Notes under the pieces: generated by a model
The model's database searches: none
What the model was told of the DNA's origin: nothing
The model's input: the letters and a program-made list of their open reading frames with translations, nothing else
NCBI GenBank assembly: GCA_012729455.1
Contig: JAAYDC010000009.1
Coordinates: 1-64,000, forward strand
Length of the DNA stretch: 64,000 nt
Source of the DNA: Chloroflexota bacterium
GTDB lineage: Bacteria; Chloroflexota; Anaerolineae; UBA1429
Direction of reading: 5' to 3'
Shown: positions 32,203 to 41,777 of the stretch, one piece after another
Numbering within the stretch: the first letter of the stretch is position 1
Layout of the letters: each line of letters starts with the position of its first letter
Program-made: the position numbers and the translations under genes

Positions 32203-34383
32203 TCAAGCCTTCGCGCGCGCCGCGCTCAGGATGCCTTCCACCAGGCTGCCGGGTTGTTCAGCCTCGGCGAGGGTCAGCCCGGCGATAGCCAAGGGCAGGC
32301 TCCAGATGGCTTGCGGGTCGTTATAGTCGTGGCCATGGCCGATCCAGCCATCGTGGGCGTTTATATTGCAAGGCCAGCCCCACGGCATGGCGTTCGCCTG
32401 GTGGAAGAGCGTCCCAAGCACATCCTGGACGGCGGCGAGCCCCTCGGCTTTGGCAGCGCCGAGAAACTGGCAGGTGGCGGCATAGATAAAGTTAACCATC
32501 GGCCAGACATCGCGCGCAAAATCACACACGATCCCCTGGTTCGAGTAAACCGGTGCGCCATCGGCTGTCACGGCCAGCACAAGGCCATAAGGCGATTTAC
32601 CGCTGCACAACTCGGCCACGGCCTGCAGGGCACTGGCAGCCTGCTCGGGCGGCAACAGGCGCTCGAGCCCATACAGCGCAGCAGCCCATTCGCCCGTCAG
32701 CTGGGCACTCAGGCAGGTGCTGTCGGAGATACCATCGGCATCCAGCTGCAGGTTGAACCAACGGCCGTTCCACAGCTCCTGCGCACGCGCCTGCCCGCGC
32801 GCCAGGCGTGCCCGCCAATGCTCGGCGTTGTGAGCGTTCCCCTGGCGCTCGGCCATTGCCGCCAGCGCCGCAGCCGCGGAAAGGCTCTTGAGGCCGGTGT
32901 AGACCGAGGTGCCGTGCTGGGGCCACAGATCCCACGGCACGTTGGCTGGCCAGAATTCGCCCGGCAGTGCATGCGGGTGCTCTTCGACCATACCGTCGCC
33001 GTTATTATCCAGGAACTCAACATAACGACCGGCAGCCAGCACCGAAGGGTAGAATTCGCGCAGGAATTCCTCGTCGCCAGTGCGCAGGTAATAGCGGTAG
33101 ACCAGCTCGATATACTCGTTAATGCCGTTGGTGTGCTGGGTCTGGTAATTGGGAGCACGCGCGCCAAAACCCCTGTCCAGGCTAAAGGGGATCTCACCGC
33201 TGGCGAGTTGGTAATGCCGGTAGGCTTCCAGAGTGGTGCGTTCCAGCTCGGGGAAAAAGAAGAGGGTCGGCAGGCTGCCGAGGTAGTGACAGGGCAGTGT
33301 CTCGGAAAGCGGACAGGTGGTGTAACTCTCGTTGAGCAGGAACAGACCGTCGTCGCCGAACCAGTCGTCCGGGCGGGAGCGCGTAATCCAGTGGCTGTTC
33401 TTGCAGGTGGCGTAGAACGAGTTGACCAGCGCCTCGCGCAGCTCGGGCGAAAGCTCGTCACGCGCATAGATGGCGCTCTGCCAGGCGATGATGCGCTCCA
33501 GCCAGCTGGTGTGCCCGGCGATGGCGGCAGTGAGGACTGTTTTGGCATCGACAAAGCGGTCGGCATAGCGCAGGCGTTCGGCGCGGTTCCAGCTATCACG
33601 CAATGAGGGCTGGTACCAGACCAGGATGATCGTCTCCTCGCTGGCCTCATCCGCCGCTAGCTCGATGCTCAGCTCGCTTTGCAGCTGCGCACCGCAGCTT
33701 GAGACGCTGCCGTGGCGCGCTGCCAAGGCCAGCTCGTGTTCAAGCGCCTGCGCGCCCATGCGCGGGTTGGCCTGCGCCCAGATGTGGCGCTGACTTGAAC
33801 CCTGCCAGCCCTCGGCAAGCTCTAGCGTTTGGGTGTCTGTCACCGCTTTGGGGGGCTCGGGAGCATCGTAACGCAGCGTGCAGCGGTGCGGATGGGTATC
33901 CAGGTTGGTGAGCGTCACCTGGTAGACGATAGCTGGTGTGTTGGAGGTAACGGCATCCCCCGGGATAAACGGGCCATAGGCGCGTATCTCGATGCGTATC
34001 GGCGCCTCGATCTGCATGCTCAGATCCAGCAGCGGAAAGTGCCCAAAGTAGCGCAAATCGGTCAGATCGCCGCTGCCATCATCGCCGCGAACGGCCAGCG
34101 CAAAAGTACGCCCGTCCACATCCAGGCTAAAGGGGATTGTGCCGAGTACCGGCAAGGCGCTGATGTTGGGCAGCTGGTTAAAGAGGGTGCATTGGCTGTT
34201 GCGGCCATCCGTATCCCAGCACAAAAAGCCTGTACCGAGCCCGCCCAGTGGCACGCCATGCCAGCGCAGCGAGCTGCGCGGATAGACGGTACCGAAGACG
34301 GGCTGCTGGTATCCGCGGCAGCGAAACTGCTGGGTGCGGTTACGGTTGGCAAAGGCCTCGAAAAGGGCTGTAGAGTTTGACAT
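32203..34383 (-). CDS. GH116-family beta-glycosidase
   Basis: A 726-residue intracellular glycoside hydrolase of the GH116/DUF608 family (bile-acid beta-glucosidase, GBA2-like). The N-terminal domain has RWHGVPLGGLGTGFLCWDTDGR, the family's GVPLGGIG signature. NESYTTCP aligns with the nucleophile segment (Glu about 352), and DNNGDGMVEE...PWDLWPQHG with the acid/base segment (Asp about 485). No signal peptide is present. ATG 34383 was chosen because the upstream frame extension runs into the divergent permease promoter. It would hydrolyse beta-linked glucose, xylose or N-acetylglucosamine from glycans brought in by the adjacent importers. Confidence 0.85.
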   Translation of the reverse strand: MSNSTALFEAFANRNRTQQFRCRGYQQPVFGTVYPRSSLRWHGVPLGGLGTGFLCWDTDGRNSQCTLFNQLPNISALPVLGTIPFSLDVDGRTFALAVRGDDGSGDLTDLRYFGHFPLLDLSMQIEAPIRIEIRAYGPFIPGDAVTSNTPAIVYQVTLTNLDTHPHRCTLRYDAPEPPKAVTDTQTLELAEGWQGSSQRHIWAQANPRMGAQALEHELALAARHGSVSSCGAQLQSELSIELAADEASEETIILVWYQPSLRDSWNRAERLRYADRFVDAKTVLTAAIAGHTSWLERIIAWQSAIYARDELSPELREALVNSFYATCKNSHWITRSRPDDWFGDDGLFLLNESYTTCPLSETLPCHYLGSLPTLFFFPELERTTLEAYRHYQLASGEIPFSLDRGFGARAPNYQTQHTNGINEYIELVYRYYLRTGDEEFLREFYPSVLAAGRYVEFLDNNGDGMVEEHPHALPGEFWPANVPWDLWPQHGTSVYTGLKSLSAAAALAAMAERQGNAHNAEHWRARLARGQARAQELWNGRWFNLQLDADGISDSTCLSAQLTGEWAAALYGLERLLPPEQAASALQAVAELCSGKSPYGLVLAVTADGAPVYSNQGIVCDFARDVWPMVNFIYAATCQFLGAAKAEGLAAVQDVLGTLFHQANAMPWGWPCNINAHDGWIGHGHDYNDPQAIWSLPLAIAGLTLAEAEQPGSLVEGILSAARAKA

Positions 34384-34440
34384 GGCTGGCTCGCTTTGAA
34401 TGTTTAGCAAAATCTTAACAGATAATCGGGGTTGGCGCCA

Positions 34441-34469
34441 TTGTCTTGGCTTCGCAGATGTGATAGAGT
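34441..34469 (+). promoter_or_regulatory. Promoter of importer 2
   Basis: TTGTCT (34441-34446) and TAGAGT (34464-34469) are 17 bp apart, about 40 bases before the first permease ATG. It is moderately close to consensus. Confidence 0.5.
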
Positions 34470-34511
34470 GATTGTGATAAGAACTAGCCCTCACCATTGG
34501 AGAGCTGCCAG

Positions 34512-35522
34512 ATGGCCTTGAAAGTGCGTGCGGATCGCTGGTTCGGTAGGCTGCGGTCATTTCGCGAGTTGTCGACCGTGCGTCAACGTCGCCGCCTGAA
34601 CACCCTGCTCCTCGGCTATGGCCTGCTGGCACCGGCAGTGATCCTGCTAATTGTATTTGAGTTTTACCCCCTTTTCTCGGGGTTTTGGATCAGCCTGACT
34701 AACTGGCGCCTGGCCAAAGGTGATTATATCGGCTTTGCCAACTATGCGCGCGCCCTGTCGGACCCGGGCTTTTGGAAAGCGCTGGGCATCACCTTTACCT
34801 ACTCTATTATCTCAGTGCCTCTGCAGCTGGGCATCGCGCTCCTGCTGGCATATCTATTGTTCCAAAAGATCCACGCCATGAGCTTTTTTCGCATGCTCTA
34901 CTTTATGCCGTATGTGACATCAACGGTAGCCTCTGCGGCGATCTGGGCCTACCTGTTCAGCCCCGATATTGGACCGATCAACCGCCTGCTCCAGAGCATG
35001 GGCCTGGAGGGCTTGCGCTGGCTTTCTGAGACGCGCGGCATCTTTCAGATCATGGCGGCGCGCGTTGGGGTGGACCTGCCGGCTGCTCTGGCGGGGCCCA
35101 GCCTGGCGCTGATCTCACTGATCATTTATACCACCTGGGTTTTTGTGGGCTACGACACGGTGCTGTTTTTATCGGGATTATCGAACATCCCGGCTGAGCT
35201 TTACGACGCCGCCAAGGTCGATGGCGCCTCGGGCTGGAAGCTCTTTCGCCACATCACCTTTCCGTTATTATCGCCCACCACCTTTTTTGTGGTGCTGATC
35301 ACGATCATTGGCACGTTCAAGGCCTTTAACCACATTTATATCATGACACGCGGCGGACCCGGAGATGCCACCACCACCGCCAGCATCTATATCTTTAACC
35401 AAATGGTGACGTATAATCGCTACGGTTACAGTGCGGCGCTCTCCTTTCTGACGTTTATGGTAATATTGCTGCTTACCATCCTGCAGAACAAGATTGCCGG
35501 CAACAGGGTGGTCTATGATTAA
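34512..35522 (+). CDS. ABC sugar permease 1 (MalF/UgpA type) of importer 2
   Basis: A 336-residue permease without the propeller extension seen in importer 1. After a basic cytoplasmic N-terminus, helices begin at LLLGYGLLAPAVILLIVFEF. FFRMLYFMPYVTSTVASAAIWAYLF and the EAA loop ELYDAAKVDGASGWKLFRHITFPLL are standard. GGAGA precedes ATG 34512. Its 3' end overlaps the second permease by 8 bases, so the two are co-translated. Confidence 0.94.
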   Translation: MALKVRADRWFGRLRSFRELSTVRQRRRLNTLLLGYGLLAPAVILLIVFEFYPLFSGFWISLTNWRLAKGDYIGFANYARALSDPGFWKALGITFTYSIISVPLQLGIALLLAYLLFQKIHAMSFFRMLYFMPYVTSTVASAAIWAYLFSPDIGPINRLLQSMGLEGLRWLSETRGIFQIMAARVGVDLPAALAGPSLALISLIIYTTWVFVGYDTVLFLSGLSNIPAELYDAAKVDGASGWKLFRHITFPLLSPTTFFVVLITIIGTFKAFNHIYIMTRGGPGDATTTASIYIFNQMVTYNRYGYSAALSFLTFMVILLLTILQNKIAGNRVVYD

Positions 35523-36390
35523 GACACCCCGCATCCGTCTGGGGCGCCTGCTGATCTATCTTGTGCTGATCATCGGCGCGCTGATCTCGGTGCTGCCCTT
35601 TGTCTATATGATCACCTCGGCGCTCAAGAGTTATGGGGCGATCCTCACCAACCAGTTTTGGCCCTGGTGGCCGTTTGGCGACGAGCCGTTGCAGTGGCAG
35701 AACTATGCCCAGGCGATCAACGACATCGGCTTTGATCATACCTGGGGTATCCCGCTTTTTTACCGCTATCTGCTCAACAGCCTGATCGTCACCGGACTGA
35801 CGGTAGCGGGGACGCTCCTGATCTCGATCATGGCGGCTTATGCCCTGGCACTCATGGATCTGCCCGGCAAGAACGCCATCTTTATGCTCTTTTTAGCCAC
35901 CCTGATGATCCCCGGCGACCTGACGTTGGTGCCCAAAGTGGTGATGGTGTTTCGTCTGGGATGGTATAACACTTATGCGGCGCTGGTTGTGCCGTGGCTG
36001 GTGAGCGTTTTCGGCGTGTTTTTGCTGCGCCAGTTCTTTATGCAGGTCCCCAAAGACCTGTACGACGCCGCCCAGATCGATGGCGCGGGGCACATCCGCT
36101 TCATGTTTTCGATCGTCGTGCCGATCAGCCGCCCGGCGATCATCACTGTAGCGCTGCTCAACTTTATCTGGAGCTGGGATAACTTTCGCTGGCCGCTGCT
36201 GGTCACGCGGGATGCCAATATGCGCGTGCTGGCGGTGGGTATGCAGCAGTTTATGGCTGGTGAAGGCGGCACGCAGGTCCATCTGATGATGGCGTTTGCC
36301 AGCATGGTGGTGGTGCCGGTGCTGATTTTCTACTTTATCACACAAAGATACTTTACTGAAGGTATTGCCCGGACGGGCATCAAGGGTTAG
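35515..36390 (+). CDS. ABC sugar permease 2 (MalG/UgpE type) of importer 2
   Basis: A 291-residue permease with six helices and the EAA loop DLYDAAQIDGAGHIRFMFSIVVPISRP. ISIMAAYALALMDLPGKNAIFMLFLATLMIPGDLTLVPK is characteristic. ATG 35515 overlaps the end of the first permease gene. It heterodimerises with that protein. No ATPase gene is present. Confidence 0.94.
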   Translation: MIKTPRIRLGRLLIYLVLIIGALISVLPFVYMITSALKSYGAILTNQFWPWWPFGDEPLQWQNYAQAINDIGFDHTWGIPLFYRYLLNSLIVTGLTVAGTLLISIMAAYALALMDLPGKNAIFMLFLATLMIPGDLTLVPKVVMVFRLGWYNTYAALVVPWLVSVFGVFLLRQFFMQVPKDLYDAAQIDGAGHIRFMFSIVVPISRPAIITVALLNFIWSWDNFRWPLLVTRDANMRVLAVGMQQFMAGEGGTQVHLMMAFASMVVVPVLIFYFITQRYFTEGIARTGIKG

Positions 36391-36457
36391 TGCGGGTTTT
36401 AGAGGGCAACACATATCCGCCCCAAACCATATCAGATCATTCAACAGGAGGAATGAG

Positions 36458-37834
36458 ATGCAATTGCGAACCTTACCCCGTGTGCTGGTGCTGTTGCTGG
36501 TGCTGGCGCTCGCGCTGACGGCCTGTCAGCCGACTGCCCCCAAGGGCCCGGATGCCGAAGGCGGATCAGAGATCGATGCCATCGACCTGACGGGCAAGAA
36601 TATCGAAGTGGTGCTGTGGCACAACCGCTCGCAGTCGGATCAGGACCTGCTGCAGGAAATGCTGGACGAGTTCAACGCCAGCAACCCCTACGGCATCACA
36701 GCCCGCGCCGAGATCGGCGGTGCCAGCTATAACGACGTCTACAACAAGATCAACGCGGCTATCCAGGGCGGCACCCCGCCCAACATCGCGGTGGCTTATC
36801 AGAACCAGGCCGCGTTGTACCGCTCGCAGGATGCCGTGATCGACCTGACGCCCTATATCAACAGCACCAAATATGGGCTGAGCGCTGAAGACAGGGCCGA
36901 CTACTTTCAGGCTTTTCTGGATAGCGACGCCAACCCGCAGTTCCAGGGCGAAGTGCTGGGCTTTCCGACGCAGCGCTCGCTGGAAGTGATGTACTATAAC
37001 CAGGACTGGCTGACTGAGCTCGGTTACGACGCCCCGCCAACCACCTGGGAAGAGTTTGAAGAGATCGCCTGCAAGGCTGCTCAGGAGGATGATAAAGCCG
37101 GCTGGGCGCTCCTGCATGAGGCCTCGAACTTTGCCTCGCAGGTATTTGCGCGCGGCGGTCGCATCCTGTCGGAAGACGGCACCAGATACGTCTTTAACGA
37201 GCAGGCCGGCCAGGACGCCCTGGCAATGATCCAGCGCATGGCTGCCAACAAGTGCCTGGTCGAGATCCCCGTCTCCGAGCGCTATGGCGAGCAGAATCGC
37301 TTTGCCAATGGCGACATCCTGTTCGTGTTTGCCTCGTCGTCGGGCATGAACTATTACGCCGACGCCGTGGCCAAGGCTGGCGGCTTTAAGTGGGCCGTGG
37401 CGCCTCTGCCGCAGAGCGGCGAGCTGCATATGAACCTGTACGGCGCCAGCATGTCGGTGTTCAAGACCACCCCCGAGCAGCAACTGGCCTCCTGGCTGGT
37501 GATCAAGTTCCTGGGTGAGAAAGAACAGACCACGCGTTGGGCGGCCAAGACTGGCTACCTGCCGGTGCGTGCCAGTGCCAAAGACGACGTGATCGCGGCC
37601 CTCAAAGCCAACGAAAAGTGGGCTTCGGCGGCCGATAGCTATGCCATGCTCTTTGACTGGGCGAATGCCGGAATGGTTGAATCGCCGGTGGCCGGTTACG
37701 ACGGCGTGCGTGCGCTGATCGATACCGACCTGATCTCCAAGGTGATCAACGACCCGAATGCTGATGTCAAGGCCCTGCTGGATGCCGCGGTTGTAAAGGC
37801 CGATGAGATCCTGAAGGAAAATGCTCCGCAGTAA
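36458..37834 (+). CDS. Importer 2 solute-binding lipoprotein
   Basis: A 458-residue UgpB-like binding protein. The lipobox L-T-A-C gives Cys23. VVLWHNRSQSDQDLLQEMLDEFNASNPYGI is the first strand and helix, followed by AIQGGTPPNIAVAYQNQAALY, QRSLEVMYYNQDWLTELGYDAPPTTWEEFEEIA and WLVIKFLGEKEQTTRWAAKTGYLPVR, all family landmarks. CAGGAGGAA precedes the ATG. It ends at a strong bidirectional terminator. Ligand is inferred to be an oligosaccharide or glycerophosphodiester; the adjacent mannosidase favours the former. Confidence 0.95.
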   Translation: MQLRTLPRVLVLLLVLALALTACQPTAPKGPDAEGGSEIDAIDLTGKNIEVVLWHNRSQSDQDLLQEMLDEFNASNPYGITARAEIGGASYNDVYNKINAAIQGGTPPNIAVAYQNQAALYRSQDAVIDLTPYINSTKYGLSAEDRADYFQAFLDSDANPQFQGEVLGFPTQRSLEVMYYNQDWLTELGYDAPPTTWEEFEEIACKAAQEDDKAGWALLHEASNFASQVFARGGRILSEDGTRYVFNEQAGQDALAMIQRMAANKCLVEIPVSERYGEQNRFANGDILFVFASSSGMNYYADAVAKAGGFKWAVAPLPQSGELHMNLYGASMSVFKTTPEQQLASWLVIKFLGEKEQTTRWAAKTGYLPVRASAKDDVIAALKANEKWASAADSYAMLFDWANAGMVESPVAGYDGVRALIDTDLISKVINDPNADVKALLDAAVVKADEILKENAPQ

Positions 37835-37859
37835 AGCGATGCCCTGATCCGTTTGGATC

Positions 37860-37894
37860 AACACCCCCGCACTGGGCTGGTGCGGGGGTGTTTT
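37860..37894. terminator. Strong bidirectional terminator
   Basis: AACACCCCCGCAC (37860-37872) pairs with GTGCGGGGGTGTT (37880-37892), a 13-bp stem with a 7-base loop and a TTTATT tail. A smaller hairpin, TGATCC-GTTT-GGATCA, precedes it (37844-37859). The stem overlaps the end of the convergent URO-D-like gene. Confidence 0.92.
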
Positions 37895-39104
37895 ATTCCG
37901 CCGCGCGGTAGAGTGCGATCACTTTCTCGGCCGAAACCTCTGCCAGCAGGTTGTGGATGTTGGCAAACACGTATCCACCGCCCTCAGCCAGAGCGCGGCT
38001 GACGCGTTTCGCTTCGGCGCGCACCTGCGCCACCGTGCCGTGCTGCAGCGTGTGCTGGGCATTGACTCCGCCGCCCCACAGCGCCAGGCGTCCGCCTGCC
38101 GCCGCTTTCCATTCGCTGTACGAGTGTCCTCCTGCGGGCCATTGCACCGGGTTGAGGATATCAAAGCCACTCTCAATGATCGGCTCGATTAGATCATAGA
38201 TGGCGCCGCACGAGTGCAAAAAGAGCTTGGTATTGGGCGCGAGGGCGTGGCAGGCATCGTTAATGGCGCGCCGATAGGGCAAAAAGAGGTCGCGATAGAC
38301 CTGCGGCGAGGCAAAGGTCGTATTTTGTGTGCCCCAGTCGTCGGAGGCGATCATGATCACATCCACATACTTTTCGATTTCCGGCAGCAGCGCGCGGATG
38401 TTGTACAGGGTGTGCTCGACAGCGATCGCATGCAGCTCGGCGACGTAATCGGGCTCGAGCAGGCACAACAGCGGAAAGACCGCCAGCCCGCCGTAAGCGT
38501 GGATCGAGATCGGCGCGTTGAGGGCGCCCTCGTTGAGAAACACGGCACGATCGGTGCTCTCGCGCACCTGGCGGCACAACTCATGCAGACGCACCACATC
38601 GGCATCCTTGATGCGCTGGCGTGCCAGCCGGCGGCGCATCGCTTTGAGGTTGACCATCGGCAGCTCGGTGTCGAGGTGGAGCGGCTGTCCGCCGTGCGGC
38701 TCGTCAAAAACATAGCTGGCGCTGACCATCTTGCGCCCGCTGAGCATGATGGCCCCATCCTCGACCACGCGGTAGCGGCGCGGATGCTGCACCAGGGCAT
38801 CCAGCCGCCCGTTGAAGCGATAGCGGTGCCAGCGCTCGGGCTGCGGGATGGCGTTGGTGACGCCGTCCGCGATCGTGACCACGTCGCAGCCCAGGGCGTC
38901 CAGCACGTCCAGATCGGGCAAGGCCAGCATCTGGAAGGCGTCCTCAATGCGCGGCAGCCGCGGCGGGAGTCCGAGAGCGGCCACCAGGCTGGGATACGAA
39001 AAGGCACTGATGCTGGTGGAGCGCATCCCGCCCAGGTCTTTGGGGATGCGGTCGGTAGCCTGAAAGTTGAGCGCGTTCATCACACGCTGGCGGGATGTCA
39101 GCAT
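37893..39104 (-). CDS. URO-D/MtaA-family protein with zinc motif
   Basis: A 403-residue TIM-barrel protein. It starts LTSRQRVMNALNFQATDRIP and carries the His-x-Cys-Gly motif FLHSCGAIYDLIEPIIESGFDILNPVQ, the zinc site of corrinoid-dependent methyltransferases such as MtaA and MtbA. A second ligand is likely in the ASDDWGTQ region. A methyltransferase or demethylase role is more likely than heme synthesis. It is the third gene of an operon after lyxose isomerase and alpha-mannosidase, 16 bases after the latter. It is distinct from the URO-D-like protein at 6703-7812, which lacks the motif. Confidence 0.86.
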   Translation of the reverse strand: MLTSRQRVMNALNFQATDRIPKDLGGMRSTSISAFSYPSLVAALGLPPRLPRIEDAFQMLALPDLDVLDALGCDVVTIADGVTNAIPQPERWHRYRFNGRLDALVQHPRRYRVVEDGAIMLSGRKMVSASYVFDEPHGGQPLHLDTELPMVNLKAMRRRLARQRIKDADVVRLHELCRQVRESTDRAVFLNEGALNAPISIHAYGGLAVFPLLCLLEPDYVAELHAIAVEHTLYNIRALLPEIEKYVDVIMIASDDWGTQNTTFASPQVYRDLFLPYRRAINDACHALAPNTKLFLHSCGAIYDLIEPIIESGFDILNPVQWPAGGHSYSEWKAAAGGRLALWGGGVNAQHTLQHGTVAQVRAEAKRVSRALAEGGGYVFANIHNLLAEVSAEKVIALYRAAE

Positions 39105-39120
39105 ATGTTCTCCTCGTGCA

Positions 39121-41766
39121 TCAATCGCTAAAGCGCAGGGTCACGATCTCGTGCGCATCAACCTGCAGCCGCACGCGTCCGGGTGCGAGCAGCTCGGGTG
39201 TGCGTGTACCGGTGGGCTCTTCAGAGAGCATCACCCTTTGGCAGCGTTCAGCCGGCAAACCCAGGTCGACCTCTGTCACGAGCGCTTTATCCGAGGCGTT
39301 CCAGAAGCGTACGATCCAGGCGCGGTTGTCATCGGAGCGCTTGAGTGCCGAGAGCACCAGTGCGGGATGTTCAAGCTGCGCGAGAGCCTGCGGCAATGCG
39401 GGCATTGGCGCAGGACTGCCGTGTGCCAGCACCGGGCTCAGGTAACTGGCAGCCCAACGGGCAGCCGCAGCAGCGCAATCGCTGAACCCAAAGGCGTAGC
39501 GCAGTTCATGCGGGCCCAGCGCCAGCGGACTGCGCAGGTCCTCGAAATTGACTCCCGCGGCCGGGCCAAGGCAATCGCACGAGCGCAGCAGCGTCACCAG
39601 CACCTCGCTCGAAGGGGCACGCGCCTCGTATTCGTAGAGTCCTGCTCCGCTGAAAGTAAAGCCATCGCCCAGACGCAGCCAGTCGGTCATCGGCCGGGTG
39701 GGGCCGCCCCACGGGCGTGTCATGGCGGAAAAGTGTCCGCCCGCGACCACGTCCTCGCGGCTGGCGCTGTACATCCCCAGCCTTAGCCGATGCAGCCGGG
39801 CATTGTTGTCGAGCCTGGTCACCGCCTCCAGCCGTTCGGAGCCGGCCGCCAGGCGCAGGAGGGTCTCGATCTCGAGGGTCACCAGCTCACTCGAGCGCTG
39901 CGCCGCCACCTCTGCGGGCGGCCAGACCCGCCTGGCCGGCCAATCCCAACCCACCAGGTCAGCCGGCAGCTGCCAGCGGGTCGTTACCAGCAGTTCCTGG
40001 GCGACCGCATCGCAGCGGACAAGCCGGCTGGTCACGCGCGCCTCGTCGAACGAGTAGCGCGGCTGATCCCCCGCGACCCGCAGGCTGTCGTAGGCGTTGC
40101 CGGCCTCAGCCATGTCTTCGAACCAGCCGAACGGCTCAGAGATCCGACCGCTGGGTTTGTGGGTGAGCATCAGTCGGCCATCCTGCGCCACATCGAGCGC
40201 CAACAGGTCATTCTCTAGATGGGTGTCGTCAGCAGGGAACTGGCTGGGGTTGGCGTGGGCATCCTCCAGCTGCAGGGTGTGAAAGCCCAGACTGGCCGCG
40301 GGCAGGTTTACTTCGAGGCGCGCCAAGGTGTACGTGGCAGTGTCTGCCTTGGCTGTGTTTTCCTTGACGTTTAGCCGCAGCAGCGTGCGGTCGGCGGCGT
40401 AATAGGTCTCGAGGTCCATCTGGCGTTCGGCGAGCACGCTCAAGGCTCCCACCGCGTTGCCGTTGTTATTGAGCACAGTGTAGCGCGCCGCGCCGAGGCG
40501 CTGCGGCAGGCGCACCAAGGTATCAGCCGTGAGTGTTCCGCCGCCGGGCCAGCCGCCGAAAAGAACCAGCTCGGGCAGAGCAGGGGGGGCGGCGGAAACC
40601 TCAGGCAGGGCCTCGTGCAGCAACCGCTCGCTGGCCAGTTGAGCCAGCTCGTTCACCGAGCGCACCCTGGCATGGATATCCTGCATGGTCGAGTCGTCGT
40701 TGGTGGCGCAGATGCTGTCGTGCGGCTGCGACTGCAGCACCATCTTCCAGGCATGCCGGATCACGTCGGCGTGGTCATATGCGCGTCCATACAGCGCCGC
40801 ATTGAGCGGCTCGAGCAGCCTCGTGAGGGCCAACTCGGCGCGGCGGTTGCCGATTTTAAGGTGCATGTCGGTCGATAGTACTCCCTGCAGCGACATGGGC
40901 GAGATCTCGTCGCCGCGCATCTCGCCGGCCACCGTCTCGAGCTGGATGTCCTGCGCCTCAACCTCACCGCGCGCGGCATCCAGGAAGCGTGCCGGAGTGG
41001 AGGCAAAGAACGTATCCGGCAGTGCCTGGTTAAGGTGTGCCAGGATGGCGCCCATCCCCGGGCGCAGCTCCATATGGTCGACCCCTGCCGAGGCATACAC
41101 CGCGTTGGTTGGAAAGCCCGGCGCCTGGTGCGCAAGGATGGCCTCGGCGGCCTCCAGGGCCAGTGCGGGAGTAGCGGGGGTATGCGCGATGTTGGCCCAG
41201 ATATCCGGGTAGCTCAAAGCCAGGCCGTTGCCATAGCCGATATCGAGCGCCAGCACCCTGGAGCCATCTGCGGACTGCCACCAGAAGAGATGCTGGCTGC
41301 GATCCTGCCGGCCGGTCTGGCTGCCGCGCCCGAGGTTGGCGGAGGTGATCCCAAAACCGTTCAGGATCGCCGGCAGGGCAGCCACCGAGCCGAACGAATC
41401 GGGCACGTAACCCTCGCGCATGGCGCCGCCATAATCGGCAGCTTGCGCAAAACCGATCGCGAGGTTGCGCACCAGGGCCTCGTCGCAGGCCAGGAACTGG
41501 TCGCCCAGGACATACCACGGCCCAAACACCAGCCGCCCGGCGCGCGTCAGAGCTTGCAGACGTTCGCGGTTGGCGGGGCGCACCGCCAGGTAATCGTCGA
41601 TCAGGACCGTCTGGCCATCCGCCACAAAGCACAGCTCGGGCTCGGCCTCGAGGATATCGAGGGCTTTGTCAAAGAGGCGCACCAAGCGGTAGCGGTATTC
41701 CTCGTAACTCTGGATCCACTCGCGGTCCCAATGGGTTGTCAGGATCACATGCACGTCACGCGGCAT
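39121..41766 (-). CDS. GH38 alpha-mannosidase
   Basis: An 881-residue alpha-mannosidase without a signal peptide, so cytoplasmic. LTTHWDREW (His12, Asp14) and YVPDSFG (Asp123, nucleophile and zinc ligand) are in the N-terminal barrel; SQPHDSICATNDDSTMQDIHARV (His349) completes the zinc site. The rest is the large beta-sandwich region typical of GH38. It retains mannosyl groups and releases D-mannose. AGGAACCAGCT precedes the ATG. It lies 11 bases after the isomerase gene in the same operon, so released mannose could be isomerised directly. Confidence 0.95.
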   Translation of the reverse strand: MPRDVHVILTTHWDREWIQSYEEYRYRLVRLFDKALDILEAEPELCFVADGQTVLIDDYLAVRPANRERLQALTRAGRLVFGPWYVLGDQFLACDEALVRNLAIGFAQAADYGGAMREGYVPDSFGSVAALPAILNGFGITSANLGRGSQTGRQDRSQHLFWWQSADGSRVLALDIGYGNGLALSYPDIWANIAHTPATPALALEAAEAILAHQAPGFPTNAVYASAGVDHMELRPGMGAILAHLNQALPDTFFASTPARFLDAARGEVEAQDIQLETVAGEMRGDEISPMSLQGVLSTDMHLKIGNRRAELALTRLLEPLNAALYGRAYDHADVIRHAWKMVLQSQPHDSICATNDDSTMQDIHARVRSVNELAQLASERLLHEALPEVSAAPPALPELVLFGGWPGGGTLTADTLVRLPQRLGAARYTVLNNNGNAVGALSVLAERQMDLETYYAADRTLLRLNVKENTAKADTATYTLARLEVNLPAASLGFHTLQLEDAHANPSQFPADDTHLENDLLALDVAQDGRLMLTHKPSGRISEPFGWFEDMAEAGNAYDSLRVAGDQPRYSFDEARVTSRLVRCDAVAQELLVTTRWQLPADLVGWDWPARRVWPPAEVAAQRSSELVTLEIETLLRLAAGSERLEAVTRLDNNARLHRLRLGMYSASREDVVAGGHFSAMTRPWGGPTRPMTDWLRLGDGFTFSGAGLYEYEARAPSSEVLVTLLRSCDCLGPAAGVNFEDLRSPLALGPHELRYAFGFSDCAAAAARWAASYLSPVLAHGSPAPMPALPQALAQLEHPALVLSALKRSDDNRAWIVRFWNASDKALVTEVDLGLPAERCQRVMLSEEPTGTRTPELLAPGRVRLQVDAHEIVTLRFSD

Positions 41767-41777
41767 AGCTGGTTCCT

